Assembly: GCA_009699245.1 (NCBI GenBank)
Contig: WLOQ01000005.1
Location: 62,001-126,000, forward strand
Reading direction: 5' to 3'
DNA from: Actinomycetota bacterium
GTDB lineage: Bacteria; Actinomycetota; Thermoleophilia; Solirubrobacterales; Solirubrobacteraceae
Length of the DNA stretch: 64,000 bases
Below, piece after piece: positions 20,636 through 29,784 of this stretch; within the stretch, counting starts at the first letter, position 1, and each line of letters starts with the position of its first letter. The notes under the pieces are model-generated. The model saw only the letters and a list, made by a program, of their open reading frames with translations. It did no database searches and was not told the origin of the DNA. Position numbers and translations under genes: made by a program.

Positions 20636-21214
20636 ATGACGATCGATCCCGCCTCGCGTGAGCTGCTCTTCGACGCGCACACCGCGTTCACGTTCGACCA
20701 GGAGCCGCTCCAGGACGACATCGTCGAGCACCTCTACGAGCTGATCCGGTTCGCTCCGACCGCCGTCAACTCGCAGCCGCTGCGCCTGGTGATCGTCGAC
20801 CGCGATGCGCGGCCCCGGCTGCTCCCCTACATGGCCGGCGGCAATCAGGCGAAGACGGAGTCGGCGCCGCTGACGCTCATCGCCGCCGCCGACACCGGCT
20901 TCCACGACCACCTGCCAACCGTGTTCCCGCACAACCCGGGCATGCGCGACGCCTTCCTCGAGGATGAGGCGCGGGCCGCCTTCGCGCGCGCCCAAGGGTG
21001 GCTCCAGGTCGGCTACGTCATCCTCGGCATCCGCGCGCTGGGCCTCGCCGCCGGCCCGATGACCGGGTTCGACGCTGCGGGAGTGACAGCAGACCTCCTC
21101 ACAGACACGGGACTCGAAGCGCTCTGCGTCATCAACGTCGGGCGCCCCGGTCCGGATGCCTTCTTCCCGCGCAGCCCCCGCCTCGCGGCGGATCAGGTGA
21201 TCAGGCGGCTCTAG
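20636..21214 (+). CDS. RutE/HadB-like nitroreductase (malonic-semialdehyde reductase type)
   Basis: 192 residues from ATG 20636; ATG 20624 is an in-frame alternative. The FMN-binding signature is RFAPTAVNSQPLRLVIV. It is followed by AGGNQAKTESAPLTLIAA and FHDHLPTVFPHNPGMRD, which match the RutE branch of the nitroreductase family. RutE reduces toxic malonic semialdehyde in pyrimidine breakdown in E. coli. No other rut gene is visible, so the role here is probably general aldehyde or quinone reduction with NADPH. It converges on rsfS with overlapping stops (CTAG). Confidence 0.8.
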   Translation: MTIDPASRELLFDAHTAFTFDQEPLQDDIVEHLYELIRFAPTAVNSQPLRLVIVDRDARPRLLPYMAGGNQAKTESAPLTLIAAADTGFHDHLPTVFPHNPGMRDAFLEDEARAAFARAQGWLQVGYVILGIRALGLAAGPMTGFDAAGVTADLLTDTGLEALCVINVGRPGPDAFFPRSPRLAADQVIRRL

Positions 21215-21675
21215 GCGTCGTCGGAGTCGGCGTCGAGGTCGAGCTCCATCTCGTCCTCGCCGTCATCCGCGATGGGCGCCTCGAGCTCGGGCTCCGGCCC
21301 GCTCTCGTAGCGGCGCTTGGGGACCTCGCCCCACAGCTGCTCAAGGCGGTAGAACTCACGCGTCTCCGGTGTGAAGACGTGCACGACGACGTCGATGTAG
21401 TCGAGCAGCACCCAGTGCGCCTCCGGCAGTCCCTCGACGCGACGCGGGAAGATGCCGTGGACATCCTTCATCGTCTGGTAGATCCCGTCGTGGATCGCCT
21501 TGGCCTGACGATCGCTCGTGCCGGAGCAGACGACGAAGGCGTCGGTGAAGGCGGCGACGCTGCGCAGGTCGATCGCGACGACGTCGCGAGCCTTCTTGTC
21601 GAGGGCGTATTCGACGATCGCCTCGATGAGTTCATCGGAGGTCAGGTCCTGGGGCTTGCGCTCAGTCGTGCTCAT
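21211..21675 (-). CDS. rsfS: Ribosomal silencing factor RsfS
   Basis: 154 residues from MSTTERK at ATG 21675; the frame opens 15 codons earlier inside nadD. The DUF143 core is clear: DVVAIDLRSVAAFTDAFVVC, GTSDRQAKAIHDGI, WVLLDYIDVVVHVFTPETRE and FYRLEQLWGE. The last ~35 residues are an acidic tail, longer than usual. RsfS binds L14 and blocks subunit joining when nutrients are low. It overlaps nadD by 14 bases and ends the rng-obg-pro operon run. Confidence 0.95.
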   Translation of the reverse strand: MSTTERKPQDLTSDELIEAIVEYALDKKARDVVAIDLRSVAAFTDAFVVCSGTSDRQAKAIHDGIYQTMKDVHGIFPRRVEGLPEAHWVLLDYIDVVVHVFTPETREFYRLEQLWGEVPKRRYESGPEPELEAPIADDGEDEMELDLDADSDDA

Positions 21676-22279
21676 GCGTCCCCCCACGGTAGAGGTCGAA
21701 CTCCGCGATGCGGGCGGCAACCGGCCCGGGGACGAATCCGTCGAGCGTCTCCCCCGCCGCCGCGCGCCGTCGCACGAGCGACGACGACACGTCGACCGGC
21801 GGCATCCCGAAGAAGCAGATGCGCGTCCCGTCGTGCAGGTCGGCGAGGCGCTCGCGCAGCGTTTCGGCGGCTACCCCGTCGCGATCCGCGACGGCGAGCC
21901 GCGCAAGGCGCAGGACCTCCTCGGGCTCGTGCCAGTCGTGCAATCCGGCGGCGACGTCGGCGCCGACGATGAAGGTCCATTCGTCCTCTGGGTGCTGCTC
22001 GTGGAGGGCGCGCAACGTGTCGACGGTGTACGACGGCCCAGGGCGCAGCACCTCGAGGTCGAGGACTCCGAGCGCGCGGTCGCGCTCGGTGGCGAGGCGG
22101 CACAGCTCAAGACGAACCTGTGCTCCCGGGTCGCCCTCGAGCGGCTTGTGCGGCGGAGTCCCGACCGGGACGAGGTCGACCCGGTCGAGGACGAGGCCGT
22201 CTCGCGCCGAGCGGGCGATCGCGAGGTGCCCGAGATGCGGCGGGTTGAAGGTGCCGCCGAGCAGCCCGCGGCGCAGCAC
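21662..22279 (-). CDS. nadD: Nicotinate-nucleotide adenylyltransferase
   Basis: 205 residues from a GTG (22279), two bases after the proA stop. The N-terminal nucleotidyltransferase motif GGTFNPPHLGHLAIA gives the GxFxPxHxGH signature. VPVGTPPHKP, FIVGADVAAGLHDWHEPEE and the ISSS-like VSSSLVRRR complete the NadD pattern. It makes deamido-NAD from nicotinate mononucleotide and ATP. The order proA-nadD-rsfS is a conserved actinobacterial arrangement. Confidence 0.95.
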   Translation of the reverse strand: MLRRGLLGGTFNPPHLGHLAIARSARDGLVLDRVDLVPVGTPPHKPLEGDPGAQVRLELCRLATERDRALGVLDLEVLRPGPSYTVDTLRALHEQHPEDEWTFIVGADVAAGLHDWHEPEEVLRLARLAVADRDGVAAETLRERLADLHDGTRICFFGMPPVDVSSSLVRRRAAAGETLDGFVPGPVAARIAEFDLYRGGTHEHD

Positions 22280-22281
22280 GC

Positions 22282-23556
22282 TCAACCGCGCACGTGGCCG
22301 TCGCCGGTGACGACGTACTTGAAGGTGCAGAGCTCGCGCAGCCCGATCGGACCGCGCGCGTGGAGCTTCTGTGTCGAGTTGCCGATCTCGGCCCCCATGC
22401 CGAACTCGCCGCCGTCGGTGAAGCGCGTCGAGGCATTGACGTAGACGCATGCCGCATCGACGGCGCGCTCGAACGTCAGCGCGGCGGTGAGGTCCTCGGT
22501 GATGATCGCCTCGCTGTGGCCGGAGCCGTGCGCGCCGATGTGCTCGATCGCCTCGTCGAGCGAATCGACGATCCCGACCGCCAGCGTGAGCGCGAGGAAC
22601 TCGGTGTCCCAGTCCTCATCGGTGGCCGCGACGAGGCGCGAGGCGACGTCCCCGCTGACCAGCGAGCGGGTGCGACCATCGACGCGCAGCTCGACGCCCT
22701 GCGCGTCGAGCGCCGCGAGCACCGCTGGGATGAAGTCCGCGGCGACCTCACGGTGCACCAGCAGCGTCTCCGCCGCATTACAGACGCCTGGGCGCTGGAC
22801 CTTGGCGTTGAGCGTCACGGCGAGGGCCTTGTCGAGGTCCGCCGCCGCGTCGACGTAGACGTGGCAGTTGCCCGAGGCGGCGTAGATCACCGGGACTGTG
22901 GCGACCCCGGTGAGCGCCGCCTTCAGTCCCTCGCCCCCGCGGGGGATGATCAGGTCAACCGTCCGATCCTGTGTGGCGAGCTCCGCGAGCTCCGCGCGGC
23001 CGCCACCCGCGACGAGCGCCACCGCATCGCGCGGAAGGCCGGCCGACGCGGCGGCGTCCGCGGCGATCTGCGCGAGCACCGCGTTGGAATGCGTCGCCGA
23101 CGACGAGCCGCGCAGCACGCAGGCGTTGCCGGACTTCAGGCAGAGGGCGGCCGCGTCGATCGTCACGTTCGGGCGTGCCTCGTAGACGATCGCGATCACG
23201 CCGAGCGGCACGCGGACCTTCTTGAGCTCGAGGCCGTTCTCCAGCCGTCCGCCGCCGAGGAGCTCGCCCACGGGATCGGGGAGCGCCGCGACCTGACGGG
23301 TGCCCGCTGCCATGCCGCGCACCCGCTCCGGGGTCAGCAGCAGACGGTCGAGCAGCGCGTCGCTCAGGCCCGCCTCGCGGCCGGCCTCGAGGTCCAGCGC
23401 ATTCGCCTCGAGAATCTCGTCCATCTGCGTCTCGAGCCCCGTCGCAATCGTCTCGAGGGCGCGGTCGCGCGTGGCGCTGTCACTGGCCGCAAGTGTGCGC
23501 GCTGCGCTACGCGCGGCGCGACAGATGTCCCCGACGGACTGGGCGGTGGTGGCCAT
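22282..23556 (-). CDS. proA: Gamma-glutamyl phosphate reductase
   Basis: 424 residues, the usual ProA length. It belongs to the aldehyde dehydrogenase superfamily and includes VPLGVIAIVYEARPNVTIDA, LKSGNACVLRGSS, the catalytic-cysteine stretch KVQRPGVCNAAETLLVH and a conserved C-terminal VNASTRFTDGGEFGMGAEIG. It makes glutamate semialdehyde, the second step of proline synthesis. It lies 17 bases after proB and two bases before nadD. Confidence 0.97.
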   Translation of the reverse strand: MATTAQSVGDICRAARSAARTLAASDSATRDRALETIATGLETQMDEILEANALDLEAGREAGLSDALLDRLLLTPERVRGMAAGTRQVAALPDPVGELLGGGRLENGLELKKVRVPLGVIAIVYEARPNVTIDAAALCLKSGNACVLRGSSSATHSNAVLAQIAADAAASAGLPRDAVALVAGGGRAELAELATQDRTVDLIIPRGGEGLKAALTGVATVPVIYAASGNCHVYVDAAADLDKALAVTLNAKVQRPGVCNAAETLLVHREVAADFIPAVLAALDAQGVELRVDGRTRSLVSGDVASRLVAATDEDWDTEFLALTLAVGIVDSLDEAIEHIGAHGSGHSEAIITEDLTAALTFERAVDAACVYVNASTRFTDGGEFGMGAEIGNSTQKLHARGPIGLRELCTFKYVVTGDGHVRG

Positions 23557-23573
23557 GCACGGGAGGGTAGTCC

Positions 23574-24665
23574 TCAGGCGAGGACGAGGTGATCGCGATG
23601 GATCGCCTCATCCGCGGCCCGCGGAAGGGTCGCGCGCACCTGGTCGGTCTGCATCCCCGCGACCTTGCGCAGATCATCCGCATCGAAGCCCACGATGCCC
23701 TTGGCGATCAGTCCGCTCGCGTCGTGGACCTCGACGGCATCGCCGGGCTGGAACGCGCCCTCGACCACCGAGATGCCGACCGGCAGCAGCGACGCTCCGT
23801 CCTCTCGCAGCGCCCGCGCGGCTCCCGAATCGACAGTGAGCGTTCCGCGGGCCGGCTTCGCATAGCGCAGCCACAGCTCGAACGACGAGTAGCGCGCCTC
23901 CTGCGGCGTGAACCGCGTCCCCTCCTGCTCACCGGCGAGCACGCGACCGAGCACGCCCTCGCGCAGACCGCTGCAGATGGTCGTCGTGATGCCGGCTGCC
24001 GTGGCCATCTCGGCGGCGACGACCTTGGAGCGCATGCCGCCGGAGCCGAGCGCTGACGGGCTCTGACCGATCTGCAGCTCGGCGAGCTGCGCCGGATCGG
24101 TGATCTCACGGATCAGGGGCGCATCGGGTCGGGTGCGCGGGTCCGCGGCGTGCAGGCCGTGCTGATTGGTGAGCAGCACCAGGTGATCGGCGCCGACGAG
24201 GATCGCGACCTGGGCGGCGAGGAAGTCGTTGTCGCCGAAGGTGATCTCCTCGGTGGCGGTCGTGTCGTTCTCGTTCACGATCGGCACGACGCGCCAGTCG
24301 AGCAGGCGCCCGAGTGTGCGGCGCGCATTGAGGTAGTGCTCGCGACGGCCGATGTCGAGGAACGTCAACAGGACCTGCGCGCTGCGTACCCCGTGCTCCC
24401 CGAGACGCGTGACGTAGGCGCGATGGAGATCGCCCTGCCCGACGGCGCTCGCCGCCTGCAGATCGGCCATCTCCTGCGGGCGGGAAGCGATGCCCATGAT
24501 GTCCATGCCGCGGGCGATCGCCCCGGACGTCACGATGACGACGTCGTCACCGGCGGCGTGCCGGGCGGCGACCTCGTTGCAGATCTGCGCGAGGACGTCC
24601 TCGCGCAGGGCACCGTCGTCGTGCGCGACGATGTTCGAACCGAGCTTGACGACGTAGCGGCTCAC
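23574..24665 (-). CDS. proB: Glutamate 5-kinase with PUA domain
   Basis: 363 residues with a GTG start. The amino-acid kinase domain has VVKLGSNIV, VIVTSGAIARGMDIMG, NENDTTATEEITFGDND and GSGGMRSKVVAAEMA. A C-terminal PUA domain (LLPVGISVVEGAFQPGDAVEV) explains the length. It catalyses the first, proline-inhibited step of proline synthesis. It lies 24 bases after obg and 17 bases before proA. Confidence 0.97.
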   Translation of the reverse strand: MSRYVVKLGSNIVAHDDGALREDVLAQICNEVAARHAAGDDVVIVTSGAIARGMDIMGIASRPQEMADLQAASAVGQGDLHRAYVTRLGEHGVRSAQVLLTFLDIGRREHYLNARRTLGRLLDWRVVPIVNENDTTATEEITFGDNDFLAAQVAILVGADHLVLLTNQHGLHAADPRTRPDAPLIREITDPAQLAELQIGQSPSALGSGGMRSKVVAAEMATAAGITTTICSGLREGVLGRVLAGEQEGTRFTPQEARYSSFELWLRYAKPARGTLTVDSGAARALREDGASLLPVGISVVEGAFQPGDAVEVHDASGLIAKGIVGFDADDLRKVAGMQTDQVRATLPRAADEAIHRDHLVLA

Positions 24666-24689
24666 GGCGCGAGGGACGATAGCCCCGGG

Positions 24690-25982
24690 CTAGGAGGGGT
24701 CGAGCTCGAAGATGGTGCCGGCGATCTCGACATCGTCGCCGGGCTGGAATCCCGCGGCCTCGAGCGCCTGCATGACGCCCATGCGCTTGAGACGGCGCTC
24801 GATGTGCGCGAGCGCCTCCTCGTTCTCGATGTCAAAGCGCGCGAAGAGGCGCTCGATCGGCTCACCGCTGACGCGGAAGGCGCCGTCCTCGAGCTGCTCG
24901 ATCTCCCAGGAGCGACCGGCGGCGGGGCGGAAGACCTGGTGCTCCGCGAGCTGCGCCTCGTCCGCGAGCTCCTGCGGATCGTGGGGCGCCTCGATGGGGA
25001 TGTGCTCGAAGAGCGTCTTCGCCAGCTCCACAAGGCCTTCGCGGGTCGCGCTCGAGGTGATCACGACCGGCACGTCCCTCCCGAGTCGCTCGCGCCACTG
25101 TGCCGCCGCCTCACGGGCGCTCTCGGCGGGAACGAGGTCGGCCTTCGAGAGCGCGAGGATCCGCGGGAGGCGCGCAAGGCGCTGGTCGTGCGCCGCGAGC
25201 TCATGCTCGATCACGGCGTGGTTCTCCGCCGGGTCCGACCCGTCCATCGGAGCGAGGTCGAGGACGTGGACGAGCACGCGCGTGCGCTCGACATGCGCGA
25301 GAAAGTCATGGCCGAGGCCGGCGCCGTCGCTGGCACCCTCGATGAGCCCCGGGATGTCCGCGATGATGAGCTGGCGCTCGTCGTTGTCGAGGACGCCGAG
25401 GACCGGCTCGAGCGTCGTGAAGGGGTAGTCGGCGATCTTCGGCGCGGCGCGCGTGATCACCGAGATCAGCGACGACTTGCCCGCATTGGGCAGCCCGACG
25501 AGGCCGACGTCGGCGAGCAGCTTCAGCTGGAGGTCGATCCAGTACTCCTGCCCCTCGAGCCCCTGCTCGGCGAAGCGCGGCGTCTGACGCGTCGCGGTCG
25601 TGAACCGCTTGTTCCCGCGCCCACCCGCGCCGCCGCCGGCGACGACGACGCGCCGCCCGGGGATGACGAGGTCGTGGACCGTGCCGTCGGGGAGTTCGAC
25701 CTGGGTGCCCGGGGGCACGCGGACGACGAGATCCTCACCATCGGCACCGGTGCGCAGCGCCCCTTGCCCGTGTCGGGCGCGACCGGCCTTGTAGTGCGCC
25801 TTGCGCTTGAAGTACTGCAGGTCGCGCAGCGAGTCGTCGCAGAGCAGGACGACATCGCCGCCACGGCCGCCGTCCCCACCGTCCGGACCGCCACGTGGAA
25901 CTCGGGCTTCGCGGCGGAACGACATCGAGCCGTTGCCACCGCTGCCGCCCTGGACGAAGATGCGCGCCTTGTCGTAGAGCAT
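24690..25982 (-). CDS. obg: GTPase Obg/CgtA
   Basis: 430 residues from MLYDKARIFVQGGSGGNGS at ATG 25982; four more in-frame codons lie upstream. The order is the glycine-rich Obg fold (GGPDGGDGGRGGDVVLL), a G domain with GLPNAGKSSL, DIPGLIEGA and SKAD (G4 with Ser for Asn), then a C-terminal OCT domain (FRVSGEPIERLFARFD...GDDVEIAGTIFEL). Obg works in 50S assembly and stress control. It follows rpmA after two hairpins that may tune its expression. Confidence 0.96.
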   Translation of the reverse strand: MLYDKARIFVQGGSGGNGSMSFRREARVPRGGPDGGDGGRGGDVVLLCDDSLRDLQYFKRKAHYKAGRARHGQGALRTGADGEDLVVRVPPGTQVELPDGTVHDLVIPGRRVVVAGGGAGGRGNKRFTTATRQTPRFAEQGLEGQEYWIDLQLKLLADVGLVGLPNAGKSSLISVITRAAPKIADYPFTTLEPVLGVLDNDERQLIIADIPGLIEGASDGAGLGHDFLAHVERTRVLVHVLDLAPMDGSDPAENHAVIEHELAAHDQRLARLPRILALSKADLVPAESAREAAAQWRERLGRDVPVVITSSATREGLVELAKTLFEHIPIEAPHDPQELADEAQLAEHQVFRPAAGRSWEIEQLEDGAFRVSGEPIERLFARFDIENEEALAHIERRLKRMGVMQALEAAGFQPGDDVEIAGTIFELDPS

Positions 25983-25990
25983 GGCGCCTA

Positions 25991-26011
25991 CCACCGCCTC
26001 ACGGGCGGTGG
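25991..26011 (-). promoter_or_regulatory. Hairpin in the rpmA-obg spacer
   Basis: An eight-base perfect stem (CCACCGCC / GGCGGTGG) with a five-base loop lies between rpmA and obg. It is just 9 bases before the obg start codon, so on the minus-strand mRNA it could act as a partial terminator or a translation-limiting structure. Confidence 0.5.
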
Positions 26012-26018
26012 ATGCGAG

Positions 26019-26041
26019 CCGGGACCGCTATTCGGTCCCGG
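26019..26041 (-). terminator. Hairpin enclosing the rpmA stop codon
   Basis: A nine-base perfect stem (CCGGGACCG / CGGTCCCGG) with loop CTATT. The rpmA stop codon lies in the loop. Together with the hairpin at 25991-26011 it forms a tandem structure that could reduce read-through from ribosomal protein genes into obg. There is no T run. Confidence 0.5.
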
Positions 26042-26288
26042 CGGGCTGGACGTTCACGACGCGGCCCTTGCGGCCACGTGTGAACTCGATGGTGCCGGCC
26101 GCCTTCGCGAAGAGCGTGTGATCGCGGCCGATGCCGACGCCCTCACCGGGCTTGAACACGGTGCCGCGCTGGCGCACGATGATTTCGCCGCCGGTCACGG
26201 TCTCACCGGCGAAGACCTTCACGCCGAGCATCTTCGGGTTTGAGTCGCGGCCGTTGCGGGAGGAGCCGAGCCCCTTCTTATGTGCCAT
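26028..26288 (-). CDS. rpmA: 50S ribosomal protein L27
   Basis: 86 residues starting [19 protein letters not shown], the conserved L27 N-terminus. There is no cleavable Firmicutes-type N-terminal extension. [24 protein letters not shown] is the family signature. The N-terminal tail reaches the peptidyl-transferase centre. It lies four bases after rplU. Confidence 0.97.
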   Translation of the reverse strand: MAHKKGLGSSRNGRDSNPKMLGVKVFAGETVTGGEIIVRQRGTVFKPGEGVGIGRDHTLFAKAAGTIEFTRGRKGRVVNVQPAGTE

Positions 26289-26292
26289 GGAT

Positions 26293-26655
26293 CTACGCCT
26301 CCTCGGCCGGGGACTCAGCCGCGGCCGGCTTTGCAGCGGCCTTGGCGCCGCTCATCGAGATGTCGGTGACCTTCAGGCGGGTGAGCTCCTGACGGTGACC
26401 CGCCGTGCGCTTGTACCCGCTCTTGGGCTTGTACTTGAACACGCGGATCTTGGGGCCGCGGATGTGCTCGACGACCGTGGCGGCGACCTTGACCTTCGCC
26501 AGCCCTGCAGCGTCGAGGACCACCTCGTCGGAGCGGAACATGATGGGCTCGAGGGCGACGGTGGCCCCTTCGTCCGCAGGCAGACGCTCGACGAGCAGGG
26601 ACATCCCCGTCTCGACGCGGTACTGCTTGCCGCCGGTCTTCACGATCGCGTACAT
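26293..26655 (-). CDS. rplU: 50S ribosomal protein L21
   Basis: 120 residues. [37 protein letters not shown] and TRLKVTDI are the L21 hallmarks. The last ~20 residues are an Ala/Glu/Pro-rich extension absent from the core family. It lies 14 bases after rng and four bases before rpmA. Confidence 0.96.
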   Translation of the reverse strand: MYAIVKTGGKQYRVETGMSLLVERLPADEGATVALEPIMFRSDEVVLDAAGLAKVKVAATVVEHIRGPKIRVFKYKPKSGYKRTAGHRQELTRLKVTDISMSGAKAAAKPAAAESPAEEA

Positions 26656-26669
26656 CTGCTCTTCCGTTC

Positions 26670-28568
26670 CTACTCCGTGGTGGTGTCCGCCGCCGAGGCA
26701 GCGGAACGACGCCGTCCGCCTCTGCGGCCGCGGCGCCGAGGTCCTGAGTCTAGGACATCGTTGCCGGAACCGTCCTCGGGACCGTCATCAAGGCCCTCTT
26801 GGCCCTCGACGAGGACGGCACGCGCCGAATTGCGGCCGGCCTCCTCGATGCGCACAAGGCGCTTGCGGCCGAGGTGGCGACCGCCGCCGGTGACCGAGAC
26901 CACGTAGCCGTCGATCTTCGCGACGGCATCGTCGACGTTGTACATGTGCGGCTCGACGATCGAGACGAGCACCTCCTCGCCGGCCTGGAACGGTACGGCG
27001 CGCTCGTGCACCTCCGCGGCCGTGCCCTCCATCACGACCTCGAAGTGGTGCAGCGGGAGGCTGTCGGTGCCCTCGAAGTGGAAGAGCTTGCCGGTCGCCG
27101 TCTCCAGCTCGTGGAGCATGCGTGCGCCCTGTCCGATGAACTCGACGGACACGTCGGGGTTCATCTGGATGAGGAACGCCTCGGTCTCGCGCGGGGCCCG
27201 CGACGCGAGTTCGCGCAGTCGGCGATCGAAGTCGATCGCGACGGTCTCCTCGCTGAGGACGACGCCGTCACCGTCACAGGTCGGGCAGGCGCGCGAGATG
27301 ATCTCGCGCACGCCCTCGGTGACGTTCTGGCGGGTCATCTCAACGAGACCGAGCTTGCTGATCTCCGCGGTGAAGGTCTTCGTGCGGTCCTGATCGAGCG
27401 CCCCGCGGAGCGTCTTCATGACCGTGTCCCGGTTGCGCGCCTTCGCCATGTCGATGAAGTCGATGACGATGATCCCGCCGATGTCGCGCAGCCGCAGCTG
27501 ACGGACGACCTCCTCGGCCGCCTCGAGATTCGTGCGGGTGATCGTGTCCTCGAGTCGCGCCTGCTTGCCGCGCCCGACGAACGACCCGGAGTTCACGTCG
27601 AAGACGGTCAGCGCCTCGGCGTAGTCGATCATGAGGTAGCCGCCGCTCGGGAGATCCACACGGCCGGACGTGAGGCCCTGGACCACCTGCTCGACGTCGT
27701 ACTCCTCGAAGAGCGGCTTCGAGCCCTGATGGAGTTCGACGCGCTCGACGAGCTCGGGCGCCGTGCGGGTGAAGAAGGAGACGAGGCGCTGATACTGCTT
27801 CTCGTCGTCGACCACCGCGCGCTCGAAGTCGGCGCTGAAGATGTCGCGCACGACGCGGACCGAAAGGTCGGCCTCCTGGAAGACCAGCGAGGGCGCTTCC
27901 TGCTGCGCGGCGCGCTGCTGCAGGACCTCGTGGAGCTTGAAGAGGTACGGCAGCTCGCGCTCGAAGTCGGCCCGCGTGGCGCCGTGCGCGGCGGTCCGCA
28001 CGATGGCGCCGCCGCCCTCCAGTGCGAGGCCCTTGATCTGGCGACGCAGGCGCTCGCGCTCGCGGTCCTCCAGGCGCTTGGAGACGCCGATCCCCTCGCC
28101 CGTGGGCGTGTAGACGAGATAGCGGCCGGCGATCGTGAGGTCCATCGACACGCGCGCGCCCTTCGACTTGAGCGGGTCCTTCACGACCTGGACGATGACC
28201 TCCTGGCCGGGCTTGAGCAGCTCGGAGATGCGCTTGCCGCCCTCCTGTCCGCGCCCGCGGCGGGCGATCTCGACGCCGGGAAGCACGATCTCGTCGATGT
28301 GGAGAAACCCGTTCTTCTCCAGTCCGATGTCGATGAACGCGGCCTCGAGGCCGTCGAGGACGTTGTCGACCTTGCCCTTGTAGATGTTGCCGACGATCGA
28401 GCGGCTGCCGCGCCGTTCGAGGTACAGCTCGGCGACGCGGTACCCGGACGGGGCTCCGCCGCCGCCCGCGCGGCCACGGCCCTCGGCCTGGCCGGGGGTT
28501 CCTGCGCTCTCAAGGAGAGCGACCCGGGTCTCCCACGGGTCGACGCTGACGATGACTTGCTTTTTCAC
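26670..28568 (-). CDS. rng: Ribonuclease E/G family endoribonuclease
   Basis: 632 residues with a GTG start. An S1-type RNA-binding segment (GNIYKGKVDNVLDGLEAAFIDIG) is followed by the RNase H-like and DNase I-like catalytic parts (VFDVNSGSFVG, DIGGIIVIDFIDMAKARNRD) and the zinc-link CPTCDGDG. The family cleaves single-stranded 5'-monophosphate RNA in rRNA processing and mRNA decay. C-terminal to the core is a shorter, Arg/Gly-rich tail (RRGRRGGRRRS), not the long scaffold of E. coli RNase E. It connects the rod-shape operon upstream (rodA ends 19 bases before it) to rplU-rpmA-obg. Confidence 0.93.
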   Translation of the reverse strand: MKKQVIVSVDPWETRVALLESAGTPGQAEGRGRAGGGGAPSGYRVAELYLERRGSRSIVGNIYKGKVDNVLDGLEAAFIDIGLEKNGFLHIDEIVLPGVEIARRGRGQEGGKRISELLKPGQEVIVQVVKDPLKSKGARVSMDLTIAGRYLVYTPTGEGIGVSKRLEDRERERLRRQIKGLALEGGGAIVRTAAHGATRADFERELPYLFKLHEVLQQRAAQQEAPSLVFQEADLSVRVVRDIFSADFERAVVDDEKQYQRLVSFFTRTAPELVERVELHQGSKPLFEEYDVEQVVQGLTSGRVDLPSGGYLMIDYAEALTVFDVNSGSFVGRGKQARLEDTITRTNLEAAEEVVRQLRLRDIGGIIVIDFIDMAKARNRDTVMKTLRGALDQDRTKTFTAEISKLGLVEMTRQNVTEGVREIISRACPTCDGDGVVLSEETVAIDFDRRLRELASRAPRETEAFLIQMNPDVSVEFIGQGARMLHELETATGKLFHFEGTDSLPLHHFEVVMEGTAAEVHERAVPFQAGEEVLVSIVEPHMYNVDDAVAKIDGYVVSVTGGGRHLGRKRLVRIEEAGRNSARAVLVEGQEGLDDGPEDGSGNDVLDSGPRRRGRRGGRRRSAASAADTTTE

Positions 28569-28587
28569 GATGTGTTGTCTCTCTTCC

Positions 28588-29784
28588 TCAGAAGGTGAGT
28601 ACCCGCCCCTTCGACGCCGCTGCCACCCTGCCCTGCGCGTAGATCGACTGCAGGAGTCCGACGGCGATCATCGTCGAGATGATCGATGAGCCGCCGTAGC
28701 TCATCAGCGGCAAGGGAATGCCGGTGATGGGCATGATTCCGACATTCATCCCCGCATTGACGAACACCTGGAAGAGCAGCATCGCAACGATGCCGCCGGC
28801 CACGAGTGACCCGTACAGGTTTTTCGCGAACGTGAGGATGCGCAATCCGCGCCAGATCAGCAGAGCGTAGAGCGAGAGAACCGTCGCCGCGCCCATGAAG
28901 CCCCAGCGCTCCCCGACCACGGCGAACACGAAGTCCGTGTGGTGCTCGGGGAGGAAATTGAGCTTCGTCTGGGTCGCGCGATCGCCACGGCCGGTCTTTT
29001 CTCCGGCGCCGATGGCGATGCGTGACTGGTTCTGCTGGTAGCCCTCCTTGGAGGCGGTGTCTGATGGGTGCAGGAACGCCGTCAGGCGATCCTTCTGATA
29101 GCTGTGAAGCGCATTCACGCCCGCCGCCGGAAACACGACAAGTGTCAGTGTCACGACGAGGACGCCGATTGCGCCGATCGCGGCGAAGTGCCGCAGTGAT
29201 GTCCCCGCCACGAAGAGCGTGGCGAGGCCGATGACGATGTAGACGAGCGCGGACCCAAGGTCCGGCTGGAGCATGACGAGCCCCGCCGGGATCAGGGCGA
29301 ACATCATGATGCGCGCTGTGGTCCGGCCCTCCTGGAGGCGGCGGGCCCTGTCGGTCATGAAGGCCGACAGGGACACCACCAGCAGAATCTTGCCGAGCTC
29401 GGAGGCTTGGAAGCTGAAGAACGGCAGGTCGATCGCGCGGCGGGACCCGCGCGCGACGCTGCCGAAGGCCGTGATGGCCAGGATCGAGACGATGAGCGCC
29501 CCATAGATCAGGTGCCGGATCTCGCGCAGGCGCGAGTAGTCGAGCCGCCAGATCGTGAGGGCGAGGGCGCCACCGACGAGGAAGTAGATGAGCTGCCGCT
29601 TGAGGAAGTACGTCGGGTCCCCTGCGACGTCATCGGCCGTCCCCTGGCCGACGGCCACGAGCGAGCACGTCGCGAGTCCGAGCACCGCGAGGACGAGCAC
29701 CGGGTCGAAGACCGCGACGAGCGACCGCAGGCGCGCGCCCACGGTCGGGGCATCGGGAAGATGCAGGCCGCCGTGCGTGCTCAT
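28588..29784 (-). CDS. rodA: Rod-shape SEDS peptidoglycan polymerase RodA
   Basis: 398 residues from ATG 29784, overlapping the mrdA stop by four bases (ATGA); the longer open frame into mrdA is a shadow. It is a polytopic SEDS protein with WRLDYSRLREIRHLIYG, FQASELGKILLVVSLSAFM, MLQPDLGSALVYIVIGLATLF, FLPEHHTDFVFAVVGERWGF and the C-terminal MPITGIPLPLMSYGGSSI. It polymerises glycan strands with its partner PBP2, encoded immediately upstream. Confidence 0.95.
   Translation of the reverse strand: MSTHGGLHLPDAPTVGARLRSLVAVFDPVLVLAVLGLATCSLVAVGQGTADDVAGDPTYFLKRQLIYFLVGGALALTIWRLDYSRLREIRHLIYGALIVSILAITAFGSVARGSRRAIDLPFFSFQASELGKILLVVSLSAFMTDRARRLQEGRTTARIMMFALIPAGLVMLQPDLGSALVYIVIGLATLFVAGTSLRHFAAIGAIGVLVVTLTLVVFPAAGVNALHSYQKDRLTAFLHPSDTASKEGYQQNQSRIAIGAGEKTGRGDRATQTKLNFLPEHHTDFVFAVVGERWGFMGAATVLSLYALLIWRGLRILTFAKNLYGSLVAGGIVAMLLFQVFVNAGMNVGIMPITGIPLPLMSYGGSSIISTMIAVGLLQSIYAQGRVAAASKGRVLTF

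Noticed and set aside
24150-26243. A 697-codon open frame antisense to proB and obg
   Set aside because: It mirrors conserved genes with no motif of its own; high-GC genomes rarely have stop codons in such antisense frames.
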